A stretch of 28,514 nt of DNA from a virus, in IMG/VR virus record IMGVR_UViG_3300021185_002958, positions 1-28,514 of that record. One strand, 5' to 3'. A program made the translations under genes and the position numbers. Below are positions 1-6,488 of the stretch, in pieces (positions within the stretch are counted from its first letter, which is position 1; each line of letters begins with the position of its first letter). Under the pieces are notes generated by a model. It did not search any database. It saw only the letters and a program-made list of their open reading frames with translations, and was not told the DNA's origin.

Positions 1-2
1 TT

Positions 3-722
3 ACTGGCATACCATCTAGCGGAAAGTCAGATTTCGTTGATCAAATGGTAGTAGGTTACAACCAAAAGTATCAATGGAAAACTGCATTTGCTAGTCCTGA
101 AAATGCTCCTACATATTTACATGCTCACAAGCTTATGCGTAAGATATGGCAAGGCATGCCAACAAGAAATGATATACATTCAGACAAATGGAATCAGATC
201 GCAGAACATTGTAATGATAACTTTTTTCATATTGATATGGAACGTTATACTCTTGAGTCTGTGTTACGTAAAGGTGCTGAGCTAGTTAAACGTAAAGGTA
301 TTAAATGTCTTGTCATAGATCCATTTAATAAGATTAGAGATGTTGATTGTAAAACCGAGGATGTAAATAGATATACAATGGAATATCTAACTAAGATAGA
401 AATGTTTTGTAAAAAATATGATGTCTTAGTTTTTATTGTAGCGCATCCAACTAAAATGTATAGAGATAAAGATGGTAAAATTGAAGAACCTACTATGTAT
501 AACATTAAAGGCGGTGGCGAATGGTATGATGCAAGTTATCATGGTATACTGGTCCACAGAGATTATGAAGCTAAAACAGTTAAAGCAAAAGTACTTAAAG
601 TAAAGTTTCAAAACCTAGGTGAAAACGGAGCAGAAGCTCATTTTAAATGGGAACATAAATCAGGTTGTTTCATACCTCATCAATTAGCTGAGCTAGAAGA
701 GGAATCAATGCCTTGGGATTAA
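3..722 (+). CDS. Replicative DNA helicase (Twinkle / T7 gp4-like), C-terminal part, 5' truncated by window
   Basis: This is the RecA-like ATPase core of a hexameric replicative helicase, which unwinds the phage fork using NTP. The reading frame is open from base 3, so the true start lies outside the window and any primase domain is not visible; 239 residues are seen. The Walker A loop GIPSSGKSDF lies at the very start. The Walker B strand CLVIDPFN is at about residues 102-109, and the sensor-like strand IVAHPTK is at about 145-151. A GGGEWYDAS segment follows, as in Twinkle/DnaB-family proteins of phages. The stop TAA shares one base with the next ATG (TAATG), so it heads the operon seen here. 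The family call is firm; whether the whole protein is a primase-helicase fusion cannot be judged. Confidence 0.88.
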   Translation, partial: TGIPSSGKSDFVDQMVVGYNQKYQWKTAFASPENAPTYLHAHKLMRKIWQGMPTRNDIHSDKWNQIAEHCNDNFFHIDMERYTLESVLRKGAELVKRKGIKCLVIDPFNKIRDVDCKTEDVNRYTMEYLTKIEMFCKKYDVLVFIVAHPTKMYRDKDGKIEEPTMYNIKGGGEWYDASYHGILVHRDYEAKTVKAKVLKVKFQNLGENGAEAHFKWEHKSGCFIPHQLAELEEESMPWD

Positions 723-988
723 TGAGTGCTGCTTGGCGTAAAAAAAAGGTAAACATCTTAGGTCCTGAATGGACTGATGAAAATACAGAGGCATATAGAT
801 GGTGTATAAACAATGGTGTTAAAATATCTCCATGGGCTGCAAGTAGTGAACAAGATAATTACTACTGGTGGATTGATGTAGAAGTTAATGGAGCTAAAAA
901 ACGATCACCATTTAAATACAACGGTAAACAATTAAACGAAAAAATATTTGAATTATATAGATTTTATTATGACAAAAACAAAATTTAA
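722..988 (+). CDS. Hypothetical protein, 88 aa
   Basis: I do not recognise this protein. The ATG at 722 is preferred over the upstream TTG at 713 because it overlaps the helicase stop by one base (TAATG), a common coupling arrangement. The product is a small mixed-charge soluble protein. It is rich in Trp and Tyr (EAYRWCINNG, a YYWWID segment) and ends in basic and aromatic residues; no signal peptide or membrane segment is seen. Its last 20 bases overlap the start of the thymidylate-synthase-family gene. The WW-rich segment followed by VEVNGAKKRSPFKYNG looks like a compact beta unit, possibly a nucleic-acid-binding accessory, but that is a guess from composition and position. Confidence 0.65.
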   Translation: MSAAWRKKKVNILGPEWTDENTEAYRWCINNGVKISPWAASSEQDNYYWWIDVEVNGAKKRSPFKYNGKQLNEKIFELYRFYYDKNKI

Positions 989-1616
989 AACAGCGAGTGA
1001 TGCATTTAATTATTTTTTTCCAATAATAATGTTTGAAGGAGAAAAGTTTGATAATACTAGAGCTTTATTTAATGTAGGTTTTTATATAGAAAACCCTATG
1101 GATAATCATATACTAGCTAAAAACAGAAAATGGAATAAAGAATATGCTGAAGCTGAATGGCAATGGTACTTATCAGGTGATCCTAATGTAGATAAGTTAG
1201 GAGAGATATATGGTAGAGTGCCTGAGATATGGCAACGAATGGTCGACGGTAATAATGAAGTAAGATCTAATTACGGTTGGCAATGGGAACGCAACTATCA
1301 ATTAGATTATGTAGTTGCAAAGCTTAAGGATAATCCTAATACTAGACATGCGGCAATAAGTATATATGATGGTAAAGAACATCATTACTATGCTAAAGAT
1401 ACTCCATGTACTTATGCGGTTCAGTTTACAGTATTAAACAATAAACTAAATATGTCAGTTGTGATGCGTTCTAATGATCTATGGTACGGTTTCTGTAATG
1501 ATCAGTATTGTTTTTCAAAGCTACAGGAATTAGTCTCAGAGAGGACAGGATATGAAATCGGTACGTATTACCACTTTGCACACAACTTACATTTGTATAA
1601 CGATAAAATAACATAA
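969..1616 (+). CDS. Thymidylate synthase / dCMP hydroxymethylase family enzyme
   Basis: This 215-aa enzyme of the ThyA fold methylates or hydroxymethylates a deoxypyrimidine monophosphate using methylene-tetrahydrofolate. The nucleophile is Cys147 (in DTPCTYAVQF). From there it aligns without gaps to E. coli ThyA: Arg167 and Asp170 (MRSND), His208 and Tyr210 (HLY) fall one residue past Arg166, Asp169, His207 and Tyr209. YGWQW at 102-106 matches the ThyA YGxQW region. ThyA Asn177, which reads uracil, is replaced by Asp178 (in GFCND); the same change marks T4 dCMP hydroxymethylase. The second Arg of the ThyA Arg-Arg pair is His127. It is shorter than the usual 264 residues. The ATG at 969 is chosen over the TTG at 948. 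Family membership is firm; the dCMP preference is inferred. Confidence 0.85.
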   Translation: MTKTKFKTASDAFNYFFPIIMFEGEKFDNTRALFNVGFYIENPMDNHILAKNRKWNKEYAEAEWQWYLSGDPNVDKLGEIYGRVPEIWQRMVDGNNEVRSNYGWQWERNYQLDYVVAKLKDNPNTRHAAISIYDGKEHHYYAKDTPCTYAVQFTVLNNKLNMSVVMRSNDLWYGFCNDQYCFSKLQELVSERTGYEIGTYYHFAHNLHLYNDKIT

Positions 1617-1617
1617 T

Positions 1618-2388
1618 ATGTATTATTTATACCACATACCAGGTAAAAAGATAGGTGTTACACGTGATCTTAATACTCGTGTTACATTAATTCAGGGCTA
1701 TAGCTCTAGTGAATATGAAGTTCTTGATCAGTCGGACGATATAGATTATATATCGGACAAAGAGATAGAACTTCAAAAGTCTTATGGCTATAAAGTAGAT
1801 AGAAAGAAATATAAAAACCTTTTTAAGAAAATGAAAATAAACGTAACAGAACAAACTTCAACTTTTGCAGTTCCTTTAAACAAATTAAAAGGACATCTTA
1901 TGGATAACATGAATATGAAATGGGATACGTCTCACGGTAAGTTCTACATAGATATGCAAACAATACAATGGATAATGGATAACGCTAAAGTTTCAATGTA
2001 TAATGATAAGAGATCTTACATATACAATAAAGCTTTTGCAGAGTACTTTAAAACTAATACAATTATGGAAATACCAGACTATAATAAAAGTCAGGTTATG
2101 TTTGATAAAATTAGAACATGGGCTTATGAAAGAGGTTTATATGAAAAAGGAAATCCTATGGTACAGTATGTTAAACTACAAGAAGAAGCTGGCGAGCTAG
2201 CTAAAGCTTTATTAAAAGATGATCAACCAGAAGTTATAGACGCTATTGGTGATATGGTTGTAGTGTTAACTAACTTAGCTCATCAACGAGGTGTTTACAT
2301 TGAAACATGTATACAATCTGCATATGAAGTTATAAACCAAAGAACAGGTAAAATGATTAACGGAACATTTGTAAAAGATGAAGATTAA
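1618..2388 (+). CDS. GIY-YIG-like domain fused to MazG-type nucleotide pyrophosphohydrolase
   Basis: This is a 256-aa two-domain protein. The N-terminal 60 residues (YYLYHIPG, KIGVTRDL, NTRV, then EIELQKSYGYKVD) have the spacing of a GIY-YIG fold: a short beta hairpin, then an I-G-x-T-x-x-L-x-x-R-like strand and helix. The canonical motif is loose, so nuclease activity is uncertain. The C-terminal 90 residues are an all-alpha MazG domain with metal-binding acids Glu189, Glu190 and Glu193 (LQEEAGELA), then Glu205, Asp208 and Asp212 (EVIDAIGD). This domain would hydrolyse (d)NTPs to monophosphates. The middle part (70-150) is unassigned. It starts one base after the upstream stop and overlaps the next gene by 11 bases, placing it among the dNTP-supply genes. 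The MazG call is strong; the GIY-YIG call is moderate. Confidence 0.8.
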   Translation: MYYLYHIPGKKIGVTRDLNTRVTLIQGYSSSEYEVLDQSDDIDYISDKEIELQKSYGYKVDRKKYKNLFKKMKINVTEQTSTFAVPLNKLKGHLMDNMNMKWDTSHGKFYIDMQTIQWIMDNAKVSMYNDKRSYIYNKAFAEYFKTNTIMEIPDYNKSQVMFDKIRTWAYERGLYEKGNPMVQYVKLQEEAGELAKALLKDDQPEVIDAIGDMVVVLTNLAHQRGVYIETCIQSAYEVINQRTGKMINGTFVKDED

Positions 2389-2662
2389 AACAGAAGATAA
2401 GATAGTACAAGCAGTACTAAGGAAGATGGACCAACGTAGTTTAATAGGCCAGAAAAAATATGGAGCTACAATGATGCAAGAAATTGAAGGTCAAGAAAAA
2501 GATTTAAATAGATTTTTAATTGATGTACAAGAAGAATTAATGGATGCATTATTATATATTGAAGCAGCTAAAAGATGTTTACAAGATGAGATAGAAGAGG
2601 TTGCATACAATAGGTTTACTAAAGATGTAACTAATATAAACGTAAATGAAGAAGTCTTATAA
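2378..2662 (+). CDS. Small helical phage protein, possibly MazG-like, 94 aa
   Basis: This is an acidic, almost entirely helical protein. Its core reads QKKYGATMMQ, then LNRFLIDVQEELMDALLYIE. The Gln-Glu-Glu-Leu-Met-Asp-Ala pattern after a KYG motif is common in small phage proteins. It resembles the metal-binding helix of all-alpha NTP pyrophosphohydrolases, but a second acidic ExxD helix is not clear. The start overlaps the MazG gene by 11 bases and the end overlaps the endonuclease gene by 17. It could be a MazG-like nucleotide hydrolase or a helper of one; function is unproven. Coding status is supported by the good open frame and the tight fit between neighbours. Confidence 0.68.
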   Translation: MKIKTEDKIVQAVLRKMDQRSLIGQKKYGATMMQEIEGQEKDLNRFLIDVQEELMDALLYIEAAKRCLQDEIEEVAYNRFTKDVTNINVNEEVL

Positions 2663-3131
2663 ACGTAAAAGAGGACCAGTCCGAGCAAAAAAAGTAATAT
2701 ATGATAATATTAAATTTGCATCAGGACTAGAAGTGTATATGTATAAAGCTTTGAAAGAAGCTAGAATCGTAGCTGAGTATGAGCCTACAAGCTATACTCT
2801 GCTTAACGGTTTTGATTATGAAGGTATATGCTTTGAAAAACAAGCTAACGGTAAAGGTGAATACAAAGATAGAGGTTGTAAAAAGATTTTACCTATAAAA
2901 TACAAACCAGATTTTGTAGGTAGAGATTTTATAATTGAATGTAAAGGTAGAGCTAATGAATCGTTTCCGCTTAGGTGGAAATTATTTAAATCATGGATAG
3001 CACAGCATTCACCTAGTATAGCACTGTTTAAACCTCAAAACCAAAAAGACTGTGATGAAACTATCAAACAGATAGAAATCATGAGAAAAAATCTTAGAAC
3101 AAATGCAAAGAAAAAACAAACTAGCCTCTAA
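2646..3131 (+). CDS. PD-(D/E)XK endonuclease, T7 endonuclease I-like (Holliday junction resolvase)
   Basis: This 161-aa nuclease probably cuts branched DNA (junction resolution, debranching before packaging, or host DNA breakdown), as T7 gp3 does. The active-site set of the PD-(D/E)XK fold is visible: Glu29 in the first helix (FASGLEVYMY), Asp89 (YKPDF), then Glu98 and Lys100 in FIIECKG. The spacing resembles that of T7 endonuclease I (Glu20, Asp55, Glu65, Lys67), with a longer insertion between helix and strand (residues 50-85). The N-terminus (KKSYKRKRGPVRAKK) is strongly basic, as expected for DNA contact. The 149-aa length of T7 gp3 is close. It overlaps the gene before it by 17 bases and the next small gene by 29. 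It could also be a related recombination nuclease. Confidence 0.8.
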   Translation: MKKSYKRKRGPVRAKKVIYDNIKFASGLEVYMYKALKEARIVAEYEPTSYTLLNGFDYEGICFEKQANGKGEYKDRGCKKILPIKYKPDFVGRDFIIECKGRANESFPLRWKLFKSWIAQHSPSIALFKPQNQKDCDETIKQIEIMRKNLRTNAKKKQTSL

Positions 3132-3267
3132 ACATATAGCTAGAACTAAATATAAGGAACGTAAGATCGATACTTATATTAAATGGACAGTTAATAAAAG
3201 AGGTTATTTAAAATGGAAGGATCTAATTGCGATCCATAATAAATATAATATACAATGCTATGGGTAA
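3103..3267 (+). CDS. Small basic protein, 54 aa (hypothetical)
   Basis: A short open frame starts at an ATG inside the end of the endonuclease gene and runs to a TAA that overlaps the next small gene. The product is very basic (N-terminus MQRKNKLASKHIARTKYKER, later IKWTVNKRGYLKWKDL) with no Cys cluster or membrane segment. It fills the only otherwise empty stretch of the operon (3132-3259), which favours it being real. Lys/Arg content suggests nucleic acid contact, but no family is recognised. The short length makes this a moderate call. Confidence 0.5.
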   Translation: MQRKNKLASKHIARTKYKERKIDTYIKWTVNKRGYLKWKDLIAIHNKYNIQCYG

Positions 3268-3412
3268 ATCAAAACAATGGGAGTTATCAGCTGGAATGTT
3301 TCCAGGTATACTCTTTGGAATAAGAAGTTATGAAGACGGAGATTTTCAAGTAGATCACGTTTTATATTTAGGAATATTTGATATATGTTTAACTCTATAC
3401 TATGAAGAATAA
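3260..3412 (+). CDS. Small hypothetical protein, 50 aa
   Basis: The ATG at 3260 overlaps the stop of the 54-aa frame by 8 bases; a TTG at 3227 in the same frame is less likely. The product starts MGKSKQWELSAGMFPG and ends with an aromatic, hydrophobic stretch (VDHVLYLGIFDICLTLYYEE), which could be a buried beta/helix unit or a weak membrane segment. Short proteins of this kind often sit beside ribonucleotide reductase genes in phages, but no role is known to me. Its end overlaps the nrdB start by 11 bases. Confidence 0.52.
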   Translation: MGKSKQWELSAGMFPGILFGIRSYEDGDFQVDHVLYLGIFDICLTLYYEE

Positions 3413-4391
3413 TATGAACGTACCATTATTTACAGAAAGAATACCGTACAAGCCTTTTGAATATCCTGAGTACTATACCGAGGGTTGGTTAAAGCAAGCT
3501 CAAGCGTTTTGGTTACATACCGAAATACCTATGAGTGGTGATGTTAAAGACTGGAATGAAAAATTAACTCCAGAAGAAAAAAACTTAGTAGGTAATATAC
3601 TATTAGGTTTTGCACAAACAGAATGTGCTGTGTCAGATTACTGGACGCAAAAAGTTGTTGGCTGGTTTCCTAAACATGAAATACAACAAATGGCTATGAT
3701 GTTTGGATCGCAAGAAACGATTCACGCAGTAGCATATAGTTATTTAAATGAAACTTTAGGTCTTGAAGATTATGAAGCTTTTTTACACGAACCCGCTACA
3801 GCTGCTAGGTTTGATAACCTTGTAGCTTACGAAGGCAATGATCCTGTAGGTATAGGTAAATCATTAGCTACGTTCTCAGCTTTTGCTGAAGGGGTTAGTT
3901 TATATTCTGCCTTTGCTGTATTATACAGTTTTCAAATGAGAAACCTATTAAAAGGTATTGGCCAACAAATGAAATGGTCTGTAAGAGATGAATCATTACA
4001 TAGTAAAATGGGTTGTCAACTATTTAGACACATGTGTTCACAAATACCAGGATTAAAAGAAGAATGTAAAGAGCATGTATATGATGCAGCTTTAACTATG
4101 CATAATGCTGAAATGACTTATATATCTAAGTTATTTGAAATGGGTGATATTGAAGGAATAACAGAATATGACCTTAAACATTTTATTAAAAAACGTACAG
4201 GTGATAAACTTAAAGAATTGGGCTACAAAGCAGAAGGAAAATTTAAATTTGAATATGACCAAAAGTCAATTGAAAAAATGGCTTGGTTCGATCATCTTAC
4301 TGGGGGTCACACTCACACTGATTTCTTCGCTATTAGGCCGACTGACTATAGTAAAGCAAATGAAGGCGAAGACTTTGAAGATGTTTGGTAA
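3402..4391 (+). CDS. nrdB: Class I ribonucleotide reductase, beta (radical) subunit
   Basis: NrdB houses the di-metal/radical cofactor that starts reduction of ribonucleotides by NrdA. All expected positions are present in this 329-aa protein: Glu74 (FAQTEC), Glu105 and His108 (SQETIH), Tyr112 at the place of E. coli radical Tyr122, Glu163 (AFAEGV), Glu197 and His200 (RDESLH). Spacings match E. coli exactly for the first two acids (31), Glu105-Tyr112 (7), and Glu163-Glu197 (34). Trp37 fits the radical-transfer Trp48 region. The first ligand is Glu rather than the usual Asp. The C-terminus, EDFEDVW, is the expected NrdA-docking tail. ATG 3402 is used; ATG 3414 is an equally possible start. It pairs with nrdA downstream, with one small gene between. 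Confidence 0.95.
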   Translation: MKNNMNVPLFTERIPYKPFEYPEYYTEGWLKQAQAFWLHTEIPMSGDVKDWNEKLTPEEKNLVGNILLGFAQTECAVSDYWTQKVVGWFPKHEIQQMAMMFGSQETIHAVAYSYLNETLGLEDYEAFLHEPATAARFDNLVAYEGNDPVGIGKSLATFSAFAEGVSLYSAFAVLYSFQMRNLLKGIGQQMKWSVRDESLHSKMGCQLFRHMCSQIPGLKEECKEHVYDAALTMHNAEMTYISKLFEMGDIEGITEYDLKHFIKKRTGDKLKELGYKAEGKFKFEYDQKSIEKMAWFDHLTGGHTHTDFFAIRPTDYSKANEGEDFEDVW

Positions 4392-4408
4392 TAATAAAAT
4401 TAAATAAT

Positions 4409-4636
4409 ATGAAAGAAAGTAAATTAATAGAGATGCAAAATAGAATAGCTAATTTAGAGGCTATATTTAAACAGTTAATACCTGAATTAAACGGTATAAA
4501 AGATTTATCTTTTGGTGTTTTTGATACAATAAAATTAATGCCAGGTTATGAAGATGCTATAACTCAATTAAAAATTAAATCTGATGAAGCTAAAGCTAAA
4601 TTAGAAGAAAAAAAGTTTGAAACAGATGTGGAATAA
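4409..4636 (+). CDS. Small coiled-coil protein between nrdB and nrdA, 75 aa
   Basis: The start is ATG 4409; a TTG at 4385 in the same frame is less likely. The product begins MKESKLIEMQNRIANLEAIF and ends in a charged heptad-like helix (LKIKSDEAKAKLEEKKFETD), so it is probably helical and oligomeric. It lies 17 bases after nrdB and overlaps the nrdA start by 11 bases, suggesting translational coupling with the reductase. I recognise no family. A role as an assembly or stability factor of the reductase is only inferred from position. Confidence 0.62.
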   Translation: MKESKLIEMQNRIANLEAIFKQLIPELNGIKDLSFGVFDTIKLMPGYEDAITQLKIKSDEAKAKLEEKKFETDVE

Positions 4637-6350
4637 CGAATGGAAAAAAGGAGTTGATTACCCTGTTTGGGGTGATACTGACGTATATAAAAAAACAATT
4701 GGTGGTGGTTATCTTTTAAAAGGTGAAACACCGAAAGATGCATACCATAGAGTTTGTAATACTGTAGCGAGACGTTTAGAACGTCCTGAGATGGCCGAAA
4801 AGTTTTTTGAATACATTTGGTCGGGTTGGCTGTGTCTTGCATCTCCTGTGTTGTCTAATACAGGAACAGACAGAGGTTTACCGATCAGTTGTTTTGGTAT
4901 AGATGTTGCTGACAGTATATACGATATAGGTAGTAAAAACCTAGAGATGATGCTACTCGCAAAGCACGGCGGTGGAGTAGGAATCGGAATTAATCAAATC
5001 AGACCCGCAAGTGCAAAAATTAAAGGAAATGGAACAAGTGATGGAGTTGTGCCTTTTTGTAAGATATACGATTCAACAATACTTGCCACTAATCAAGGAT
5101 CTGTCCGACGAGGAGCTGCATCGGTTAATCTTAACATTGAACACCCCGATTTCGATGAGTGGCTCGAAATACGTGAACCTAAAGGAGACGTTAACCGTCA
5201 ATCGCTCAACCTGCACCAGTGCGCTGTGGTCGGCGACAAGTTTATGCGACGAGTTGAGTCAGGAGATAGAGAAGCTAGAAAACGTTGGGGAAAACTTCTT
5301 CAAAAGCGTAAAGCTACTGGAGAACCTTACGTGTTATTTAAGGGGAATACAAACAAGTGTAACCCACCAGCTTACAAAAAGCACGGTTTAAAAGTACATA
5401 TGACTAATATATGTAGTGAAATAACATTACATACAGATGAGTCACACAGTTTTGTTTGTTGTTTATCTAGTTTAAATCTAGCTAAGTACGATGAATGGAA
5501 AGGAAGTAATCTAATACATGACGCTATATGGTTTTTAGATGGTGTATTAGAAGAGTTTATACAGAGATCCAAAGGTAAAGTTGGATTTCATAATTCTGTA
5601 AGATCTGCTGAAAAAGGTAGAGCTCTAGGATTAGGCGTTTTAGGTTGGCACACGTATCTACAAGAAAAGGGCCTACCATTTGAAGGATTATTAGCACAAT
5701 ATGAAACTAGAAAAATATTTTCACAAATTAAAATTGAATCTGAACGAGCCTCTATGGCCCTTGCTGAAGAGTTTGGCGAACCTCTTTGGTGTGTCGGCAC
5801 TGGCATGCGGAATACTCATCTTAGGGCTATTGCTCCTACCGTTAGTAACAGTAAGCTTAGCGGTAATGTATCTCCTGGTATCGAGCCTTGGGCTGCTAAT
5901 GTATTTACTGAGCAAAGTGCTAAAGGCACTTTCATTCGTAAAAATCCCACATTGGTTAAACTCCTTCGGAAGCTTAAAATCAATAATGAAACTACTTGGT
6001 CTAAAATCTTAAAAGACGGAGGATCAGTACAAGGGCTAAAAGAACTTGATAAAGTTATGGTTGGTCCTTATAATGATATACCAGCTAAAGATGTATTTAA
6101 AACATTTAAAGAGATTAATCAATTAGAATTAATTAATCAAGCAGGTATCAGGCAGCAATATATAGATCAAAGCGTAAGTTTAAACTTAGCTTTTCCTAGT
6201 ATTGCTACACCTAAGTGGATTAATAAAGTACATTTTGAAGCTTGGAAGAAAGGTATTAAAACCTTATATTACACTAGAACTGAGTCAGTGTTACGTGGAG
6301 ATATTGCTGAACAAGCAATGGACGAAAGCTGTCTTAGTTGTGACGGATAA
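4626..6350 (+). CDS. nrdA: Class I ribonucleotide reductase, alpha (catalytic) subunit
   Basis: NrdA reduces ribonucleotides to deoxyribonucleotides for phage DNA synthesis. Start ATG 4626 gives 574 aa; a TTG at 4617 is possible. Active-site residues are visible: Cys89 (PISCF), Asn261, Cys263 and Glu265 (TNICSEITL), and Cys278 (VCCLSSLNL). The radical-path Tyr pair is 548-549 (LYYTRT). A C-terminal CxxC (Cys569, Cys572, then DG) is the redox shuttle that reloads the active site. The protein begins directly at the ten-helix region and lacks the N-terminal ATP cone of the approximately 760-aa E. coli form, so dATP overall-activity control through that domain should be absent. Base composition is patchy (see findings). 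It is the last + strand gene before the convergent terminator. Confidence 0.95.
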   Translation: MWNNEWKKGVDYPVWGDTDVYKKTIGGGYLLKGETPKDAYHRVCNTVARRLERPEMAEKFFEYIWSGWLCLASPVLSNTGTDRGLPISCFGIDVADSIYDIGSKNLEMMLLAKHGGGVGIGINQIRPASAKIKGNGTSDGVVPFCKIYDSTILATNQGSVRRGAASVNLNIEHPDFDEWLEIREPKGDVNRQSLNLHQCAVVGDKFMRRVESGDREARKRWGKLLQKRKATGEPYVLFKGNTNKCNPPAYKKHGLKVHMTNICSEITLHTDESHSFVCCLSSLNLAKYDEWKGSNLIHDAIWFLDGVLEEFIQRSKGKVGFHNSVRSAEKGRALGLGVLGWHTYLQEKGLPFEGLLAQYETRKIFSQIKIESERASMALAEEFGEPLWCVGTGMRNTHLRAIAPTVSNSKLSGNVSPGIEPWAANVFTEQSAKGTFIRKNPTLVKLLRKLKINNETTWSKILKDGGSVQGLKELDKVMVGPYNDIPAKDVFKTFKEINQLELINQAGIRQQYIDQSVSLNLAFPSIATPKWINKVHFEAWKKGIKTLYYTRTESVLRGDIAEQAMDESCLSCDG

Positions 6351-6412
6351 TCAACGTTCGTTGGGTTGATCACCAACGGAGGAAATGAGTGGTTGGTGGG
6401 AGTTGATTATAT
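6351..6412. other. Structured intergenic segment after nrdA
   Basis: The bases between the nrdA stop and the terminator contain repeated complementary words. ATCAAC (6350-6355) can pair with GTTGAT at 6365-6370 or at 6402-6407. CGTTGG (6359-6364) can pair with CCAACG (6373-6378), and CCAAC can also pair with GTTGG at 6392-6396. Several of these pairings exclude one another. It is also locally G-rich compared with its surroundings. No open frame fits. It may be part of a compound terminator or a short stable 3' RNA end. Confidence 0.25.
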
Positions 6413-6416
6413 AAAA

Positions 6417-6444
6417 AAAGGGGGCTATTTTCATAGCTCCCTTT
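6417..6444. terminator. Bidirectional intrinsic terminator between convergent gene arms
   Basis: A 12-bp stem runs from 6417-6428 to 6433-6444, with one G-T wobble and a TTTC loop; the arms read AAAGGGGGCTAT and ATAGCTCCCTTT. A run of seven A (6413-6419) serves as the U-tract for the minus-strand transcript. T-rich bases follow on the plus side (6442-6450). It sits just where the early (+) and late (-) arms meet. Confidence 0.85.
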
Positions 6445-6488
6445 CTTGTTACAGGAATGTTTGGGTATGGTGCCCATTTTGTTATTCC

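Noticed and set aside
948-968. TTG start giving seven extra residues to the ThyA-family protein
   Set aside because: ATG 969 is a normal start, and the extra residues overlap deeper into the upstream gene without any family support.
2378-2662. Calling the 94-aa protein a second MazG or a dUTPase
   Set aside because: Only one acidic helix is clear; no dUTPase motifs are present.
3402-4391. NrdB as a class Ic (Mn/Fe, Tyr-less) enzyme because of Glu74
   Set aside because: Tyr112 is in exact register with the radical Tyr, whereas class Ic has Phe there; reported only as an unusual combination.
5372-5915. Antisense open frames within nrdA (for example 5588-5806 and 5721-5915)
   Set aside because: They lie wholly inside a strongly conserved gene, show no recognisable protein features, and coincide with GC-richer patches that lower stop frequency.
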